From contig NC_133399.1 in assembly GCF_047511655.1 (NCBI RefSeq), positions 7,381,333 through 7,445,332 of the forward strand: 64,000 nt of DNA, given 5' to 3'. The position numbers were made by a program, and so were the translations under genes. The first letter of the stretch is position 1, and every line of letters starts with the position of its first letter. The DNA is from Castor canadensis. Taxonomy: Eukaryota > Chordata > Mammalia > Rodentia > Castoridae. This document shows positions 24,885-36,949 of this stretch, one piece after another. Below the pieces are notes generated by a model. It saw only the letters and a program-made list of their open reading frames with translations. It had not been told where the DNA came from and ran no database searches.

Positions 24885-25610
24885 AAACCTTTTATTTGAG
24901 ATAATTTCAGATTAACATGCAGTGATTAAAAATGACACTGAGAGATCCATGTCCCCTCTGTTCAGTTTCCACAACTGTTCATGAAGAAAAAATATGACCC
25001 AATATCAAAACAGAATATGAACCCTAGTAACAAGGAATTCGCACAAGGAGACCAAAAAGGCATGAGCCTATCATTTTAATTGTTGCAATATTTATAATAA
25101 CTAAGATTTGGAATCAAATCTCATGCCTATCAGGAAACAAAAGGGATAAAGTATAAGTATGTATATATATACATATATAAAAATATACATATACAGTGTA
25201 TATGTATGTATATATACAATGCATATCCAATATATACGTGTTTGTATGTGTGTGTGTGTGTGTGTGTGTGCATGAGGTGGAATATTATTCAAACATAACC
25301 AAAGAAATCTTGTCACTTGTGACATCATGTATGAAATTTAAGGAGATTTCCTGGGGAAAATAAACTACATACAGAAAGAAGAGTACCAAATGTTGTCTGC
25401 CTTATGTAATGAAATAAGTAACGTGCATGGTTGAATCATGATTACCAGAAGCTGTGAAGACAGTGGAGACTTTGGATAAAGGGAGGTTGGACTTGATCAG
25501 GACACACTGTAAGCATCAGTGGAAATAACACACTGAAACTCCTTCATAGAAATGATTAAAGCACATTAATCTAAAATAAAACGCAACAAAACATTTCATT
25601 AGCTTAACAA
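24885..25610 (+). mobile_element. Old LINE-1 3'-end material filling the C/D junction
   Basis: It contains LINE-1 ORF2 C-terminal/3' UTR-type strings ('caatatttataataactaag', 'taccaaatgttgtctgcctta') and an AT/GT microsatellite. It separates plus-oriented unit C from minus-oriented unit D. Confidence 0.5.
25156..25271. repeat. AT-rich and (GT)n microsatellite
   Basis: Alternating TATATA/CATATA passes into an uninterrupted GT run at about 25243-25270. Confidence 0.9.
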
Positions 25611-25619
25611 TCCCGATCG

Positions 25620-26367
25620 GTGCCCTCTTGCCACCATATACATTTTCCCTCCTTTCTCAGTGTCTCACACCACATAGCACCATCTGTTCTTCATTTGTAT
25701 ACTGTCGCCGGTTCCGAAATGTTATCTAGAGTCAAATATTGACCTTGACAGAATTGTGAGGCCAATATATCTGGGGGGAATAGACAGATATTTTGCCCAT
25801 TAACTATGATAAGCAGGGAATACAACTTTTCTGAAAGACTCATGATTCTAGAAGTGATATTCAAATTTTATCAGCAGCTATGAAATCTCTAATATGATTA
25901 AGATTACATTCTCAAGAAGTGAAGGTAAAATATTGACACAATGAGGTTTGATGAACTATTAAATCCAGTAAATAGCAGAAGTCCTTAAATGTAGTTTTGC
26001 CAAAGGAGTATGGATTATGACTATTGTAGTGCAATAAAAGAAAATTATTCCATGTGACATGTCATTTAAAATGAAGAAATTAGTGAAAATTATTTGATCT
26101 GTTAGAATTTCCACATATTTCTGACTCAAAGAGGGAAAATCAATGGGAAAAAATAAAAGGGAGAGCATTTATACAGACCAGAAAGAGTAACAAAGAATAG
26201 GACCTACATTAAAAAAAAGAGTGAAAAAGTGAATTCTGTTGTAATCTTGTAGAGAAGCTACAATCAGACAGCCAGAAAAACTAAGAAAAAAAACAGAAAC
26301 AACAATCTTTTCTTCCACCATCTGACCAATCCATCCCAGTCTGCCCCTGAGGCTTTGAGTTCTGCAA
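25620..26367 (-). other. OR 3' flank of inverted unit D
   Basis: No gene. Its reverse complement is collinear with the OR 3' flanks of units B and E (for example 26090-26140 against 30300-30345). Confidence 0.65.
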
Positions 26368-27324
26368 TCACAGGCAATTACTTTGTCCCAGTACAATTGG
26401 CACTTTTATAATTTCTGTCTCAAAAACTGTTTTCATAGATCTCTTTGTATCTTTATTTCTCAAACTGTAGATGAAGGGATTCAGCATGGGGGTGACCACA
26501 GTGTACATCACAGAGGTTCTTGCACTTCAGTAGAAGTTTTTGCTTGTTGCAGAACTAAGGTACAAACCTAAGCTTGTGCAATAAGGAGATGACTGGAAGG
26601 TGAGATGCACAGATGGAAAATGCCTTATACTTCCCTGATCTGAGGAGATTGTACTAATAGAGGAAAATATCTCAAAGTAAGAGTAAAGAATGCTGGCAAA
26701 GGAACTACCACCCAGTATTAGAGATGTAAAATACATCACCAGATCAATTAACAAAGGTGTGACAATTGGCACAGTAGATCACCTGATTAACTTCACAGAA
26801 AAAGTGTGGAGTTCCTAAGTGACCATAGAAGGACAGTAATAGTACCATCATGCTATGTATTAGGGAATTCAGGACGCTCACCATCCAGGACACCTGAATT
26901 AGCAGTACACAGAGCCCAGGATTCATGATGACTATGTAGCGCATGGGTTCATAGTTGGCCACAAAGCAGTCATAGGCCATCATGTTCAGCCAAAGGATGT
27001 CCAATGTTATTATAAAGAATATATAGAAAAGCATATGCTATACAGCCTCCATAGGTGATGACCTTGCTCATCTGGATAGTCACCAGCATCCTTGATACGG
27101 TGATGGAGGTTAAACAGATGTCCATAAAGGACAGTGGGAGAGGAAGAAGTACATGAGTGTATGCAGGCAGGAGGCTGACATGGTGAGAGGATCATGAGCA
27201 GATTCCCAAGCACAGTGAGCATCACGTGCAGCAACAGTCCAAAGAGGACAGGCTGCAACCGGGAGTCCTCTGAAATCCCCAGAAGTAAGAATTCTGCTAT
27301 TTGTGTGTTGTTCTCTGGATTCAT
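26368..27324 (-). pseudogene. Olfactory receptor pseudogene, subgroup 1 (inverted unit D)
   Basis: On the minus strand this starts [32 protein letters not shown] after ATG 27322-27324. The frame is lost near TM1/ICL1 by small deletions. It resumes at about 27034 with the TM3 part (LDILWLNMMAYDCFVANYEPMRY) through [15 protein letters not shown], breaks at about 26747, and resumes with [32 protein letters not shown]7 and tail remains ([28 protein letters not shown]) are legible at about 26400-26510, and the tail reaches a stop at 26368-26370. The DRY-motif Arg is Cys (26966-26968). Orientation is opposite to the other subgroup 1 copies, which fits an inverted duplication. Confidence 0.92.
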
Positions 27325-29964
27325 GCGGTTGATACGTCTTACAAAATGAGAAAAAGAAAAAAGGTATGACACAATTATTCAACACTAAGTTGTGAAACAT
27401 ACTGCCATGTACATTCTACACTTGAGATACGAATGTGTAATTTTGACATATGAATCTTTCTCCGCTAGGAAATACCCTTACATTCTCTGACTTAGAATTC
27501 TTCTCTATACTCTCTTTTCCAAGTGGTCAAGTATTCAAAACTTTTAAACACTATTTTTCTACATTGGAAGAATGTAGTGTAGATATAATCATCTTGAAGG
27601 CACTGTTGAAAATTTGATTGATCTGAACAAAGTTAAATGTTTTTAAATCCAACAAGAGAGAAATTATAAAAAGAAACTAAACCAAATGGAGTTAGATGAA
27701 GGAATTATTATTTCACTTTTTAGAAAATTTAGAAACTTTGAGGAACAAGGAAGATATAAGAAATGACACTTCACTGACTGTTAGCCAAGACCAGCAGATT
27801 AGTGACTCTTGGAAAGACAACCCAGGAAGACAAGGAGGGAGTGCAGAGTCATCTGCAGGAGTCTGTGCCAGATTGGAAGAACAGTTATGCAAAGGTCCTA
27901 CAAAAGGTACCTGATCCAGATGCTCAAGGTCAAGAGGAAGTAAATATAACTAAAAGAACAACCAAAAAAAGGTGAAGGCAGGTTGGTCAAAGAATAAAGA
28001 GACTTTTTGCTGCTGAACTTTCAAGACACAAGGATTCTGTCTGTCCAGATACTGCTGCACTTATATTTTAAGGGAGAGAGAGAGACAGAGAGACAAGAGA
28101 GAATGACTAGAGAGATAGACATATGCAGAGAAAATGACAGAGAAGAATATTAAATTCTGTTAGTAGGGAAAAGTTCTAATATGGTCAAGTGGTCCCAGAA
28201 AGTTTGTAATGGAAAGAAAGCAACCTTGTTACTGGCTGTTTTCCAACTAAACCCATGTCACATTGGGGTTTAGCAAAATCTCAGAAAAGAAAATAACCAA
28301 AATTCTCAAAAGTCAAAGTGACAGATTTTGGGTGTTGTGACAAAGACTGGACTGACTGATAACAAGGAGCTCAGGGAGAAAAAATAAAATATAAATTTCA
28401 AAAAATTCATAAAATTTGGGCAATTTTACATAAAATATTAGAAGACATGCTTCCTAAATTGTTGATAATTATTAGGCTTACATTTACATTTATTTTGCTT
28501 TAATTGACATTTTATCATTGTATATGTGTATACATCTATGGGAAAGCATGTGATATTTCAATAAATTAACATTGTTTAATGATAAAATCAGGATGATTTG
28601 CATATGCATTACCAAAACAGTTATCTTTTTTTTGTTCTGAGTATATTCAAAATTCTACCTTCTAGCTATTTTAAAATATAAAATACATTATTATCATGTA
28701 TAACCACTCTACTGTGGAACCGACCCCAAAATGTATTTATCCTATTTAACTTTAACTTTTAAACCATTGATCAGTGTTCCCCCAAACTTGTCCTCCCATC
28801 CTCAGTCTCTAGGTGCCAGTATTTTATACTCTGTCTGAGATCAATCATTTAGTTTACATAGGAAAAAAAAACAATGGTTATTTATCATTCATGTAAAGTA
28901 CCCAGACACAGATAACAAAATATCTATTGTTTTTTAATAACAAGGGCAGATGTGAGAGACCTCTATCCCCATTTCCTTCTGTGGTGTCTTTTCTTTGTTA
29001 TTACTGAGATTTCAGTTTTCAGTTGTTTGGACAAATCCAATGAGCACATTCTAGTCTTACTTGTGGTTTCACCAACACTCATAGGTACCTAAGAACAAAT
29101 TCTGTAAACTCTGCACACACTGTGACAATTCCTCCCTTTCACTCTGAATCAAATCCTGCCTGTGTCATCTCCTTGGGGACGTTGCATCACACATACATTT
29201 TCTATACTGTGCTCAGAATCAATATCTTGATGCAAGGTCTGAATGATGAGAGACTTCACCTCTTGTTCACATTTCTATGTTCACAATCGTATGTAAGTGT
29301 GACTACAATAAACTAAAATTCAAGCAAAATTCAAATGTTAAAATTCAAAAATTGAAATTGAGTGGCTTCAAAACAGTTCTATCAGTCATAATTAAATATG
29401 GCATGAAGAAATTGAGAGAAGATATTTAACACCAAGTATTTATGCTATCATCATGGGTTAAAATTAAATTGGCAGACCTAGACATAATAGAATATAATTA
29501 AAAATGTTGCTAATTTTTGTGTCATGTAGCTGATGCCCAGTCACTGTTTGTTGAGTGATTCAGGAATTACAGCTCAGTGCACACTGACATTTACAAATGG
29601 CAAGGTTGTAATTTGCAACCTTGGAAGAGAATGAAATATAAAGCAAATGCTGCTATCAATCACTGTCTATTTGAAGAAATATAGTGGAACCCAACCCTGT
29701 ATATCAGAACATCAGAAAAATTCAGGATATTAGCATTAAAGTAAACATTGTGTTTTAGATTAACATAAAGAAAACTACATATAAAGATGTGGATCGACAA
29801 GCCACTTGAATAAGCCAAAACTCAGACTTAAGAAAATAGATATGTTTCACCAAATGTAATTTAACAATCAAGGGGAAAAAAGGAGGTAAGAGAAACAGTG
29901 ATCTGGAAACTTGCGCTGAAATGCTGATGACTGTGGAATATAGGCAAAAGAGAATAATAAGTAA
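27325..29964 (-). other. Upstream flank of inverted unit D
   Basis: No gene. Read on the minus strand it is collinear with the upstream flanks of A and B, including the candidate 5' exon region (about 27850-27900), the CT tract (here GA-rich, 28074-28130), the LINE-1 3' UTR remnant (about 28480-28760) and the block at 28980-29300. Homology ends at about 29964. Confidence 0.75.
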
Positions 29965-30107
29965 GCTCAGTATTGTACACTGCGGTCACGTCCATGCTGA
30001 AACCATTCATCCACAGCCTGAGGAATAAATATAAGGAGTGCTCTGAAAAAACTTTTTGAGATAGAAAGTGTAAATGTCCCAATGGTGCTGAGACTGAAAA
30101 TAGCACA
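29965..30107 (+). pseudogene. Olfactory receptor relic, TM7 and tail only (unit E)
   Basis: The frame reads SVLYTAVTSMLKPFIHSLRNKY, then loses phase. It matches [21 protein letters not shown] and the following tail of the gene at 18964. The downstream 3' flank (to about 30990) is also collinear with units A and B. Upstream of 29965 the homology switches abruptly to inverted unit D, so the rest of this gene is missing by rearrangement, not decay. Confidence 0.8.
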
Positions 30108-30990
30108 TGCTTGCAAATTATGGGCCACACTGGGATGGGTTTTCAGATGCTGGATGTGAAGCTTGTGCAATTTATTTCTAGAGTTTCTGGATCTCTGATT
30201 TTAGCTTCTCTACCACATTTAAATCCACACTTTCCTTCATTGTAATGTCTACTCTATATGACTTCAAATCATCTCCATTTTATCATTTCCCAGTTTTCTC
30301 ACCGTGTTTCCCTCTTTGAGTCAGAAATATGTGAATATGCCAATTTATCAACTATGGTTTATTTTTAGGAATTATTTCATTTCAAATGGCATATATCACA
30401 CTGAATAATTTTTTTCTCATACTAACATTGTTCTAAACCATACATGTTTGGGCAAAACTGAGTTTGGTAACTTACATCATTTATGAGATTTTATATTGAA
30501 AAATTTGAGACTAGTTTTCCACTTTCATTTTCATCATTCCTTATGTGTCACTTCCTTAAAATCCCTTCCTGACAATGTACCCTTTATGATATTAGTGTTT
30601 TCCTAGATGCTGATTAAATTTTAACCTCATTTTTATGATCTTGCATCTAATTCTACATGATGTCTTTGAGAGCATATGTTAGTTATGGCCAAATAAGTGT
30701 CCAGCCTCCCAGAAGTATCTGCTTCTCCAGTGGATATGTCATATTTTACACAGCATCAATGAAATGCTGCCCATATACAAATGATGACCAGATCATGGGA
30801 TATGAGAGTTAGGGTTTAGGTGAGGGAGCATAAGAAAGAGTAATTAAGTATGGTAAATATGATCAAAGTACAATATATGTATGTAAGAAAATATCACAAT
30901 GAAACTCCCATCTTGTATAACTAATATATGGTAATAAAAATAAAATAAATAATCCCTATGTTTACACCTGTGATGTGTGAATAAATAAAA
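30108..30990 (+). other. OR 3' flank of unit E
   Basis: Collinear with 11664-12430. A LINE-1 3' UTR-like stretch at about 30790-30965 ('gatcaaagtacaatatatgt', then a repeated AATAAAA tail) closes the unit. Confidence 0.6.
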
Positions 30991-31255
30991 CCTGAATTTG
31001 TTCCAGTCACTGTTTTGGTTGGCTTTCTATTATGTGCAGCTGTATGTCATCCACATTTTGATACACTTTCACTGACATTTTAGAATTTTGGTAACATGTC
31101 TTATATATAAAAGTTCTGCACAGGGACCCCAAGTGGGTCTCTTCCCAATATGATAAGATTTCATTTTTAATGGATAATCAATATTCCAGGGTATATATAC
31201 ATCACATTAATTGTATCCATTAATCATTTGATGGTCAGCTAGTTTTTCTTCACCT

Positions 31256-31380
31256 CTTAAAATATAATATATTATTGTAAGTTATATAAATTATATTATC
31301 ATAATATATTATATTGTATTTCATTATATAACTATGCTATAATTATATACTATACTATACTATATTATATAGTTACAAAT
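31256..31380. repeat. AT-rich low-complexity tract
   Basis: TATAAT/ATTATA permutations over about 125 bp. Confidence 0.85.
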
Positions 31381-31389
31381 ATCACTGCA

Positions 31390-31830
31390 ACAAATGGTAC
31401 TAATGCATGTTATATTAAATGAAATGAATCATGCTCAGAAAGGGAAACACTGCATTCTCATTCATATGTAGAAGATAAAAACTCCAATATCATAGAAGTA
31501 CAGAGCAAAATATTGGTTTGAAGGAGCTGGGAATTGTAGGTGGAGATGGAGATAGAGTTGGTGATTATATATCACAATACAGTGTAGTCATAATTTGTGG
31601 TGTTCCATAGCAGTGTAAGGTTACTAGAGTCAATAATAACATATTTCAAAGTAGCTGGAATAAAAGGATTTTAATGTTCTCCACACAAAAAATAATAAAT
31701 ATTTGAAAGGATGGATATGTTAATTGTGCTGATTTGGTTATTATATACTGTATACACACATGACAATATCACATACCATCAATATGCGTTAATTAGAAGT
31801 ATTAAGACAGAATAAAGGATACATTACCAT
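31390..31830 (+). mobile_element. Old LINE-1 3' end, plus strand
   Basis: Typical older LINE-1 3' UTR order: 'cattctcattcatatgtaga', a 'gttccatagcagtgtaaggttactagag' block, a 'gtagctggaataaaaggatttt' block, and 'gatggatatgttaattgtgctgatttggtta'. Confidence 0.7.
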
Positions 31831-32109
31831 GTGTACTTTGTAACAAATTAGTTATAGAGTATTCTTATTCTTTGATGTAAGTTGCATATAAACAAATGCA
31901 TTAACAAATTTGATGACTTCCAAAGGAGACTAACTCAGAAAAATTTCCCCAAAATTGCCATAAGAGCCTGAAGAAGGAAATGAATATCTATTTTTTAACA
32001 TTCTTTATTCACATGCATTAATATTACAAGGGATTTCATTGTGATTATTCCAAAGATGTGAACAGTGTACCTTGGACAAATTTATCATTTATTACATTAA
32101 TCCCATTTT

Positions 32110-33110
32110 TTCCTATCCCCTTTTTTTAGCGTGTTTGGTGGGATATGGTCTTTTGTTCTGCATAAGTGAAGGCTTCGTGTCATGAAACCTGCCTGGAATT
32201 TAAAAGGACACAGCAGAGATCCTTGGGAATCAACTGTGACATCCCTGCTCCAAACCCTAATTTCCTCCAGGAACTTCACTTCTCCTCAACCATCCTACTC
32301 AGGACACTTATGTTGGAACTTACCTACATCAATTCCCCCTCCCATGTGTGGTTTTTGTCTACTTGCATTTCAGATGCTACTCCTGTGAGGAGCTCTTCTG
32401 TCTTGTCCCATAAAATCCCATCACCATTGATTATATCAAAAAGAAAGTGCATCAGGTACAAGGGATGTGAAATTTCTCTGGTCTGTCAAATACTGACTAG
32501 ACTTAACGAAAATGTATCTATGAAGTATCTGGAAGGAATGAAGATGAGTTTCTTCTAAGCCTTGCTGGAGGCAAGGGGCACAGAAGGAATATTTGCTTTG
32601 GTTGGGAGAAAGTTGGCCTCCTGGAAGAGAATTTCTATAACTGTGAATAAAACTATATAAGTAAGCTACCCATACCATTGATTTTTTCCAAGGTTCAGCT
32701 GACCTTGGATCAAATATATTTAAAATTTTTTTATATCAGTGATGTTCAGATATAATTTAAAGTATAGAGTAGAAAGAGTACCAGCTGTGTGAAATACAAC
32801 CACATTTTGCATAAGGGAGTTGGTTATCCATCCATGATTTTTAGTATCTGGGGGGTTCTGAAAACAATTAGGAGACTGATTGGGTTAGTGATAAGAGCAG
32901 AAGTTGAAAAATCATGGTATGTATGCCAAACCCATGCAATGCCTGTCTTTGTGAATAAAGTTTTTGGAACATTACCATGATCATTCTCTCTTTTGTCTAA
33001 AGTGGCTTTCATTTGCCTACAGTGTCAAATTTTGTTATCTGTGCATTCTTCAGTCTCAGTCCGTCCTCTCACATATCAACTGGCTACTGAAGATGAATGT
33101 GTCAGGAGTC
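32110..33110. other. Unexplained intergenic block with a 130-codon ORF
   Basis: It holds an ORF on + (32166-32558) whose product matches no family I recognise, and has no paralogue elsewhere in the window. An AATAAA lies at about 32644 downstream of it. The block could be an old retrocopy or unnamed repeat; chance is the default reading. Confidence 0.3.
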
Positions 33111-33260
33111 ATTCTCCGCCCTGCCTCCCTCCCTCACCCTTTCCCCCACTTCCTCCCTCACTTCCAGGCAGAACCTGTTCTGCCCTTATCTCTAATTTTG
33201 TTGAAGAAAAGACATATGACAAACCTACAGCCAACATCATACTTAATGGTGCAGTTATAA
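33110..33260 (-). mobile_element. LINE-1 3' UTR fragment joined to a short ORF2 scrap
   Basis: The C-rich tract and 'cagaacctgttctgccctta...ttgttgaagaa' match the 3' UTR of the young LINE-1s at 51780-51865 and 62430-62535. It then switches to a plus-strand ORF2-like string ('tatgacaaacctacagccaacatcatac'). Confidence 0.6.
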
Positions 33261-33403
33261 TTTCTTTATGTTGTGTTTCCTTTCTTAACATGTAGTGACC
33301 TTCTTTTGAGTAATATTGGGAAATAAAATATGAAGATAGCTTTTCTGCTTATTTTCACTTTCACTTGCTTTGAATATCATTTTCCACCTGTTCTTTCCCT
33401 TTA

Positions 33404-33478
33404 TTTTGGGTTTAAACTCAAGTCCTTGTGCTTGCAAGACAGACAATCTACCACTTGAGATATACTCTGAGCCATTTT
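33404..33478 (-). mobile_element. ID-like SINE fragment, minus strand
   Basis: Reverse of the ID pattern (AAACTCAAGTCCTTGTGCTTGC, then 'ctaccacttgagatat'). Confidence 0.6.
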
Positions 33479-33599
33479 CATCTGTTGCTTTTAGGATATA
33501 GGTATCTTTGCTATGACAGTTATTTCCTATAGACAACAAAAGTTATGTTTTTTCTTTTAATCTCCTCAGACAAAAATATCAACAAGGTAACTTAGAGTT

Positions 33600-35350
33600 A
33601 CACTGCAACACACATCAAATGGACTTAACAATGTCTACAATGTGTTCCACCCAACAACTAAAGAATATGCACTCTTCTTAAAAGCCCACATGAGTTTCTC
33701 CAAAAGTAGATCACATTTTTGGCCACAAAAAGATTCTCAAAAGCAAAAATACATAAAATGTCTCCCTGTATATTAACAGATAATAATGGAAAAAAACTAG
33801 AAATTTATAGTAAGTAAAACTGTAGAAGATGTACAAACATATGGAGATTAAACAACACACTTTAAAATGGCTTGTGTGTCTTTTAAGAAATCTGGGCAGA
33901 AATGCAAAACATTCCCACAATAAAATGAAAACTCAACTTGCAAAAACCTTTGGAAAACAGCAATGTCAAATGTAGCTATGCATGCCAACATTTTTAAAAA
34001 ATCAGAAAGATTGCACACATATAGCCTCATGATATACATCAAGGTATTAGAATAACAAGAACAATCTAATTACAAAATCAGTACATGGAAAGAAATAATA
34101 GAGACCAGAGCAGAAATATATGCAATGCAGACTAAAAGAACAATGCAAAGAATCATCAAAACAGGGAGATGGTTCTTTGAAAAGAAAAACAATATTAACC
34201 AACCCTTAGTCAAACTAACAAAAGGAGAGAGAAAATCCAATTGAATACAACTAGTGAAGAAAGGTAGAATATTACAAAAATACCAATGAAATTCTGAGAA
34301 TAATTAGGAATATTTTGAAAATATGCATTCCAGTACAATGGCAAATCTTGAAGAAGTGGATAAAATTGAACTAAGAGTATATAAAAACTTCAGTAGATCT
34401 ATAATGATAAACAGATTGAAGCAGTAATATTCCTCAATTAAAGAAATCCCAGGACTGAATTTTCTAGACTTTAAGAATAATTAATACCACGACACCTCAA
34501 CCTATTCATAGAATATCAAGTGAAAGAATGTTTACAAACTAATTCTTCAAAGTCAGCACTACCCTAATTACACACATATGAAAAGGAAACTATAGATTAA
34601 TTTCCCTGATGATCACTGACACAAAATTTCCCAGTAAAATACTTGCAAACTGAAATTGAAAACATTGAAAGTATCATATATCATGGTCAAGCTGGTTTCA
34701 TTCAGGGATGCATGGATGGTACAACATACACATATCAACAAATTTATCACAGCAATTATATAGAATCAGTGACAAATATCACATGATCATCTCAAAAATG
34801 TAGAAGATGGTGTTGATAAAATTCAACATCCCTGCACGATGAAAGCCCTGGAAAAAATCTAGGAATACAGGAATTTATCTCAGTGCAATAAAGGCTGTAT
34901 ATTACAAACCTATAGCTAACATCATACTAAATGTGGAAATCATATATCACAATATCAGGAAGAAGTGAAGCATGTCCACATTTCCCCTTTTATTAAATAC
35001 AATGCTTGAATTCTTATAGCAATAAGAAAAGAGAAAGAAATGAAAGGGATGAGAATAGAATGTCAAATTGTCTCCTATTTGTGGATTGAACAGACAAGAG
35101 TACAAATGGCTAATAAATATACTAAGATATGTTCAATATCCTTAGTAATAAAGGATATGTAAACCAAAGTGACATAGCTATTGACATACACATAGATACA
35201 CATATATATGCATTCACATATAAAACACATATATCAACATATATACATATATACCCTATATATTTATATATACAATGAAGTTTTATCAGCCATAAAAGAA
35301 CAAAATTATGTTGTCTGTTGTATAGCATTTGTAAGAAATTATTAAGAAAT
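33600..35350 (+). mobile_element. Old LINE-1 ORF2, internally deleted
   Basis: It runs from endonuclease remains (about 33640-33760), through the linker, to reverse-transcriptase remains (about 34560-35060). It then jumps to the ORF2 C-terminus/3' end (about 35090-35330). It is heavily mutated and ends just before the 3' flank of OR pseudogene F. Confidence 0.75.
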
Positions 35351-35598
35351 TTTGTCACAATAGATATATGTGTGCTTCTTGTATTTCCAACACAAGTTAA
35401 TAATTTTGAAGAAAAATGACAATGAAAAAAGGAAGTTATTTATGCAGAGAGGAGGAAGCTTATCAATGTGGGATGAATAAATATTATGCAGAGCCAAAAC
35501 AAAAAATAGACATTCCAGGAAACATATAGGAGGAAGTACTGCTCTTATATCTAATCAAAATATTGTAATTTCTTGCTGTGAGAAATATAGTCTTAAAA

Positions 35599-36562
35599 TC
35601 AACTGTGTTTTTTTAGTTGGAAGGAAATGGCTGCTTTTATTTTTTCTCTCTTGAAGAGTATTGTCAGAGCTTTCTTGATGTTTTTGTTACTCAGACTGTA
35701 GATGAATGGGTTTAGCATGGGGGTGACCACAATAAATCACTAAGGCTCTTATAGTTGAGTGTACTTTTTGGGTCACAGCAGAGTTTGGGTACACTCCTAG
35801 TACCACAGAATAGAATAAAAAGACAACGAGAGGTGAGACACACCGGTGGAAAATGCTTTGTACTTGCTCTGAGTTGATGAAATTTTAATATAGAGGGAAC
35901 TATCTTAGAGTAAGAATAAAGGCTGCTTGTGAGGTGACCCCCACCTAGGAACCAAGCTCCAAAATTCATCATCATATTATTAAGAAGAGTGTCAAAACAG
36001 GCAAGGTGAACCACCTGCTTAGGCTCACAGGAAGAATGTGGGATTTCCACATCTCTGCAGATGGACAGCCACAACAACATGAAGCATTGCAACAGGGAAT
36101 TCTGGGCACTCATGATTCAGGACACCAGCAACAGAAACCCACATAGCTGGGATTCATGATGACTATTTCTTGCAGAGGCTGACAGATAGCCACAAAGCAA
36201 TTACAGGCCATCACAGCCAGAAGAAAATTTTCCAACCACACAAATAATGCAACAAAATAAATCTGTGTGATGCAGCCTGCATATATGATGACTCTATTAT
36301 GAGTATGGATGTTCACCAGCATCTTTGGGACCGTAGCAGATGTGAAACATATGTCCACAAAGGACAGGATAGAGAGAAAGAAGTACATGGGTGAGTGCAG
36401 GTGGGAATCTGAGATTGTGGTCAGGATGATGACCAGGTTCCCAATCACAGTGACCAGGTACATGTTGAAGGAAAGTCCATATAAGAGGGGTTGTAGTTCT
36501 GTTTTTTCATAAAATCCCAGAAGAAGGATTTCTAAAATAGTGATATAATTTTGGGGTCTAAT
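35599..36562 (-). pseudogene. Olfactory receptor pseudogene, subgroup 2 (unit F)
   Basis: The start codon is lost: ATT occupies 36560-36562 at the position of the family Met. The next codons give [46 protein letters not shown] and run open through TM4. The DRY-motif region is [12 protein letters not shown], so both Asp and Arg are replaced (Cys codon at 36197-36199). A frameshift near the end of TM4 is followed by a segment with DVEIPHSSCEPKQVVHLACFDTLLNNMMMNFGAWFLGGG, and another frame break lies in ICL3/TM6. TM7 ([19 protein letters not shown]) and a tail ending at 35599-35601 are still readable. It is closest to the intact gene at 40703. Confidence 0.9.
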
Positions 36563-36827
36563 ACATGCTTTGTATGTGACTATCAGAGAAACAAATACAA
36601 TGTGACTACTTTTGCTACTAAATGTTCTTTTAGACATCCCTGTGGCATCTTGGATCATGAATTGTGAAATTATCTGTCTAAAAATAGGAAAAGCTAGAAA
36701 AACTTGAATTGAAAATATGCTGATGGACCAGGGTTGTTGATGAGTGGTAGAGTTTGCACAGGTCCTAGTATTGATCCCTATCACTGCCAGAAATGCTGCT
36801 GATATTGAGGAACTAGTTCTCTAAGGT

Positions 36828-36910
36828 CTTGCAGAGTGGATCAAGAGGTAGAGGACCTGCATAGTAAGCATGAGGCTCTGAGTATCACCTTTATATACCG
36901 AAAAAATGGA
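36828..36910 (+). mobile_element. ID-like SINE
   Basis: TGGATCAAGAGGTAGAGGAC (A box) and GAGTATCACC (degenerate B box), ending in an A-rich tail. Confidence 0.65.
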
Positions 36911-36949
36911 ATATATCTAATAAGATGTTGGTAGAATGTTAGTTAAGGT

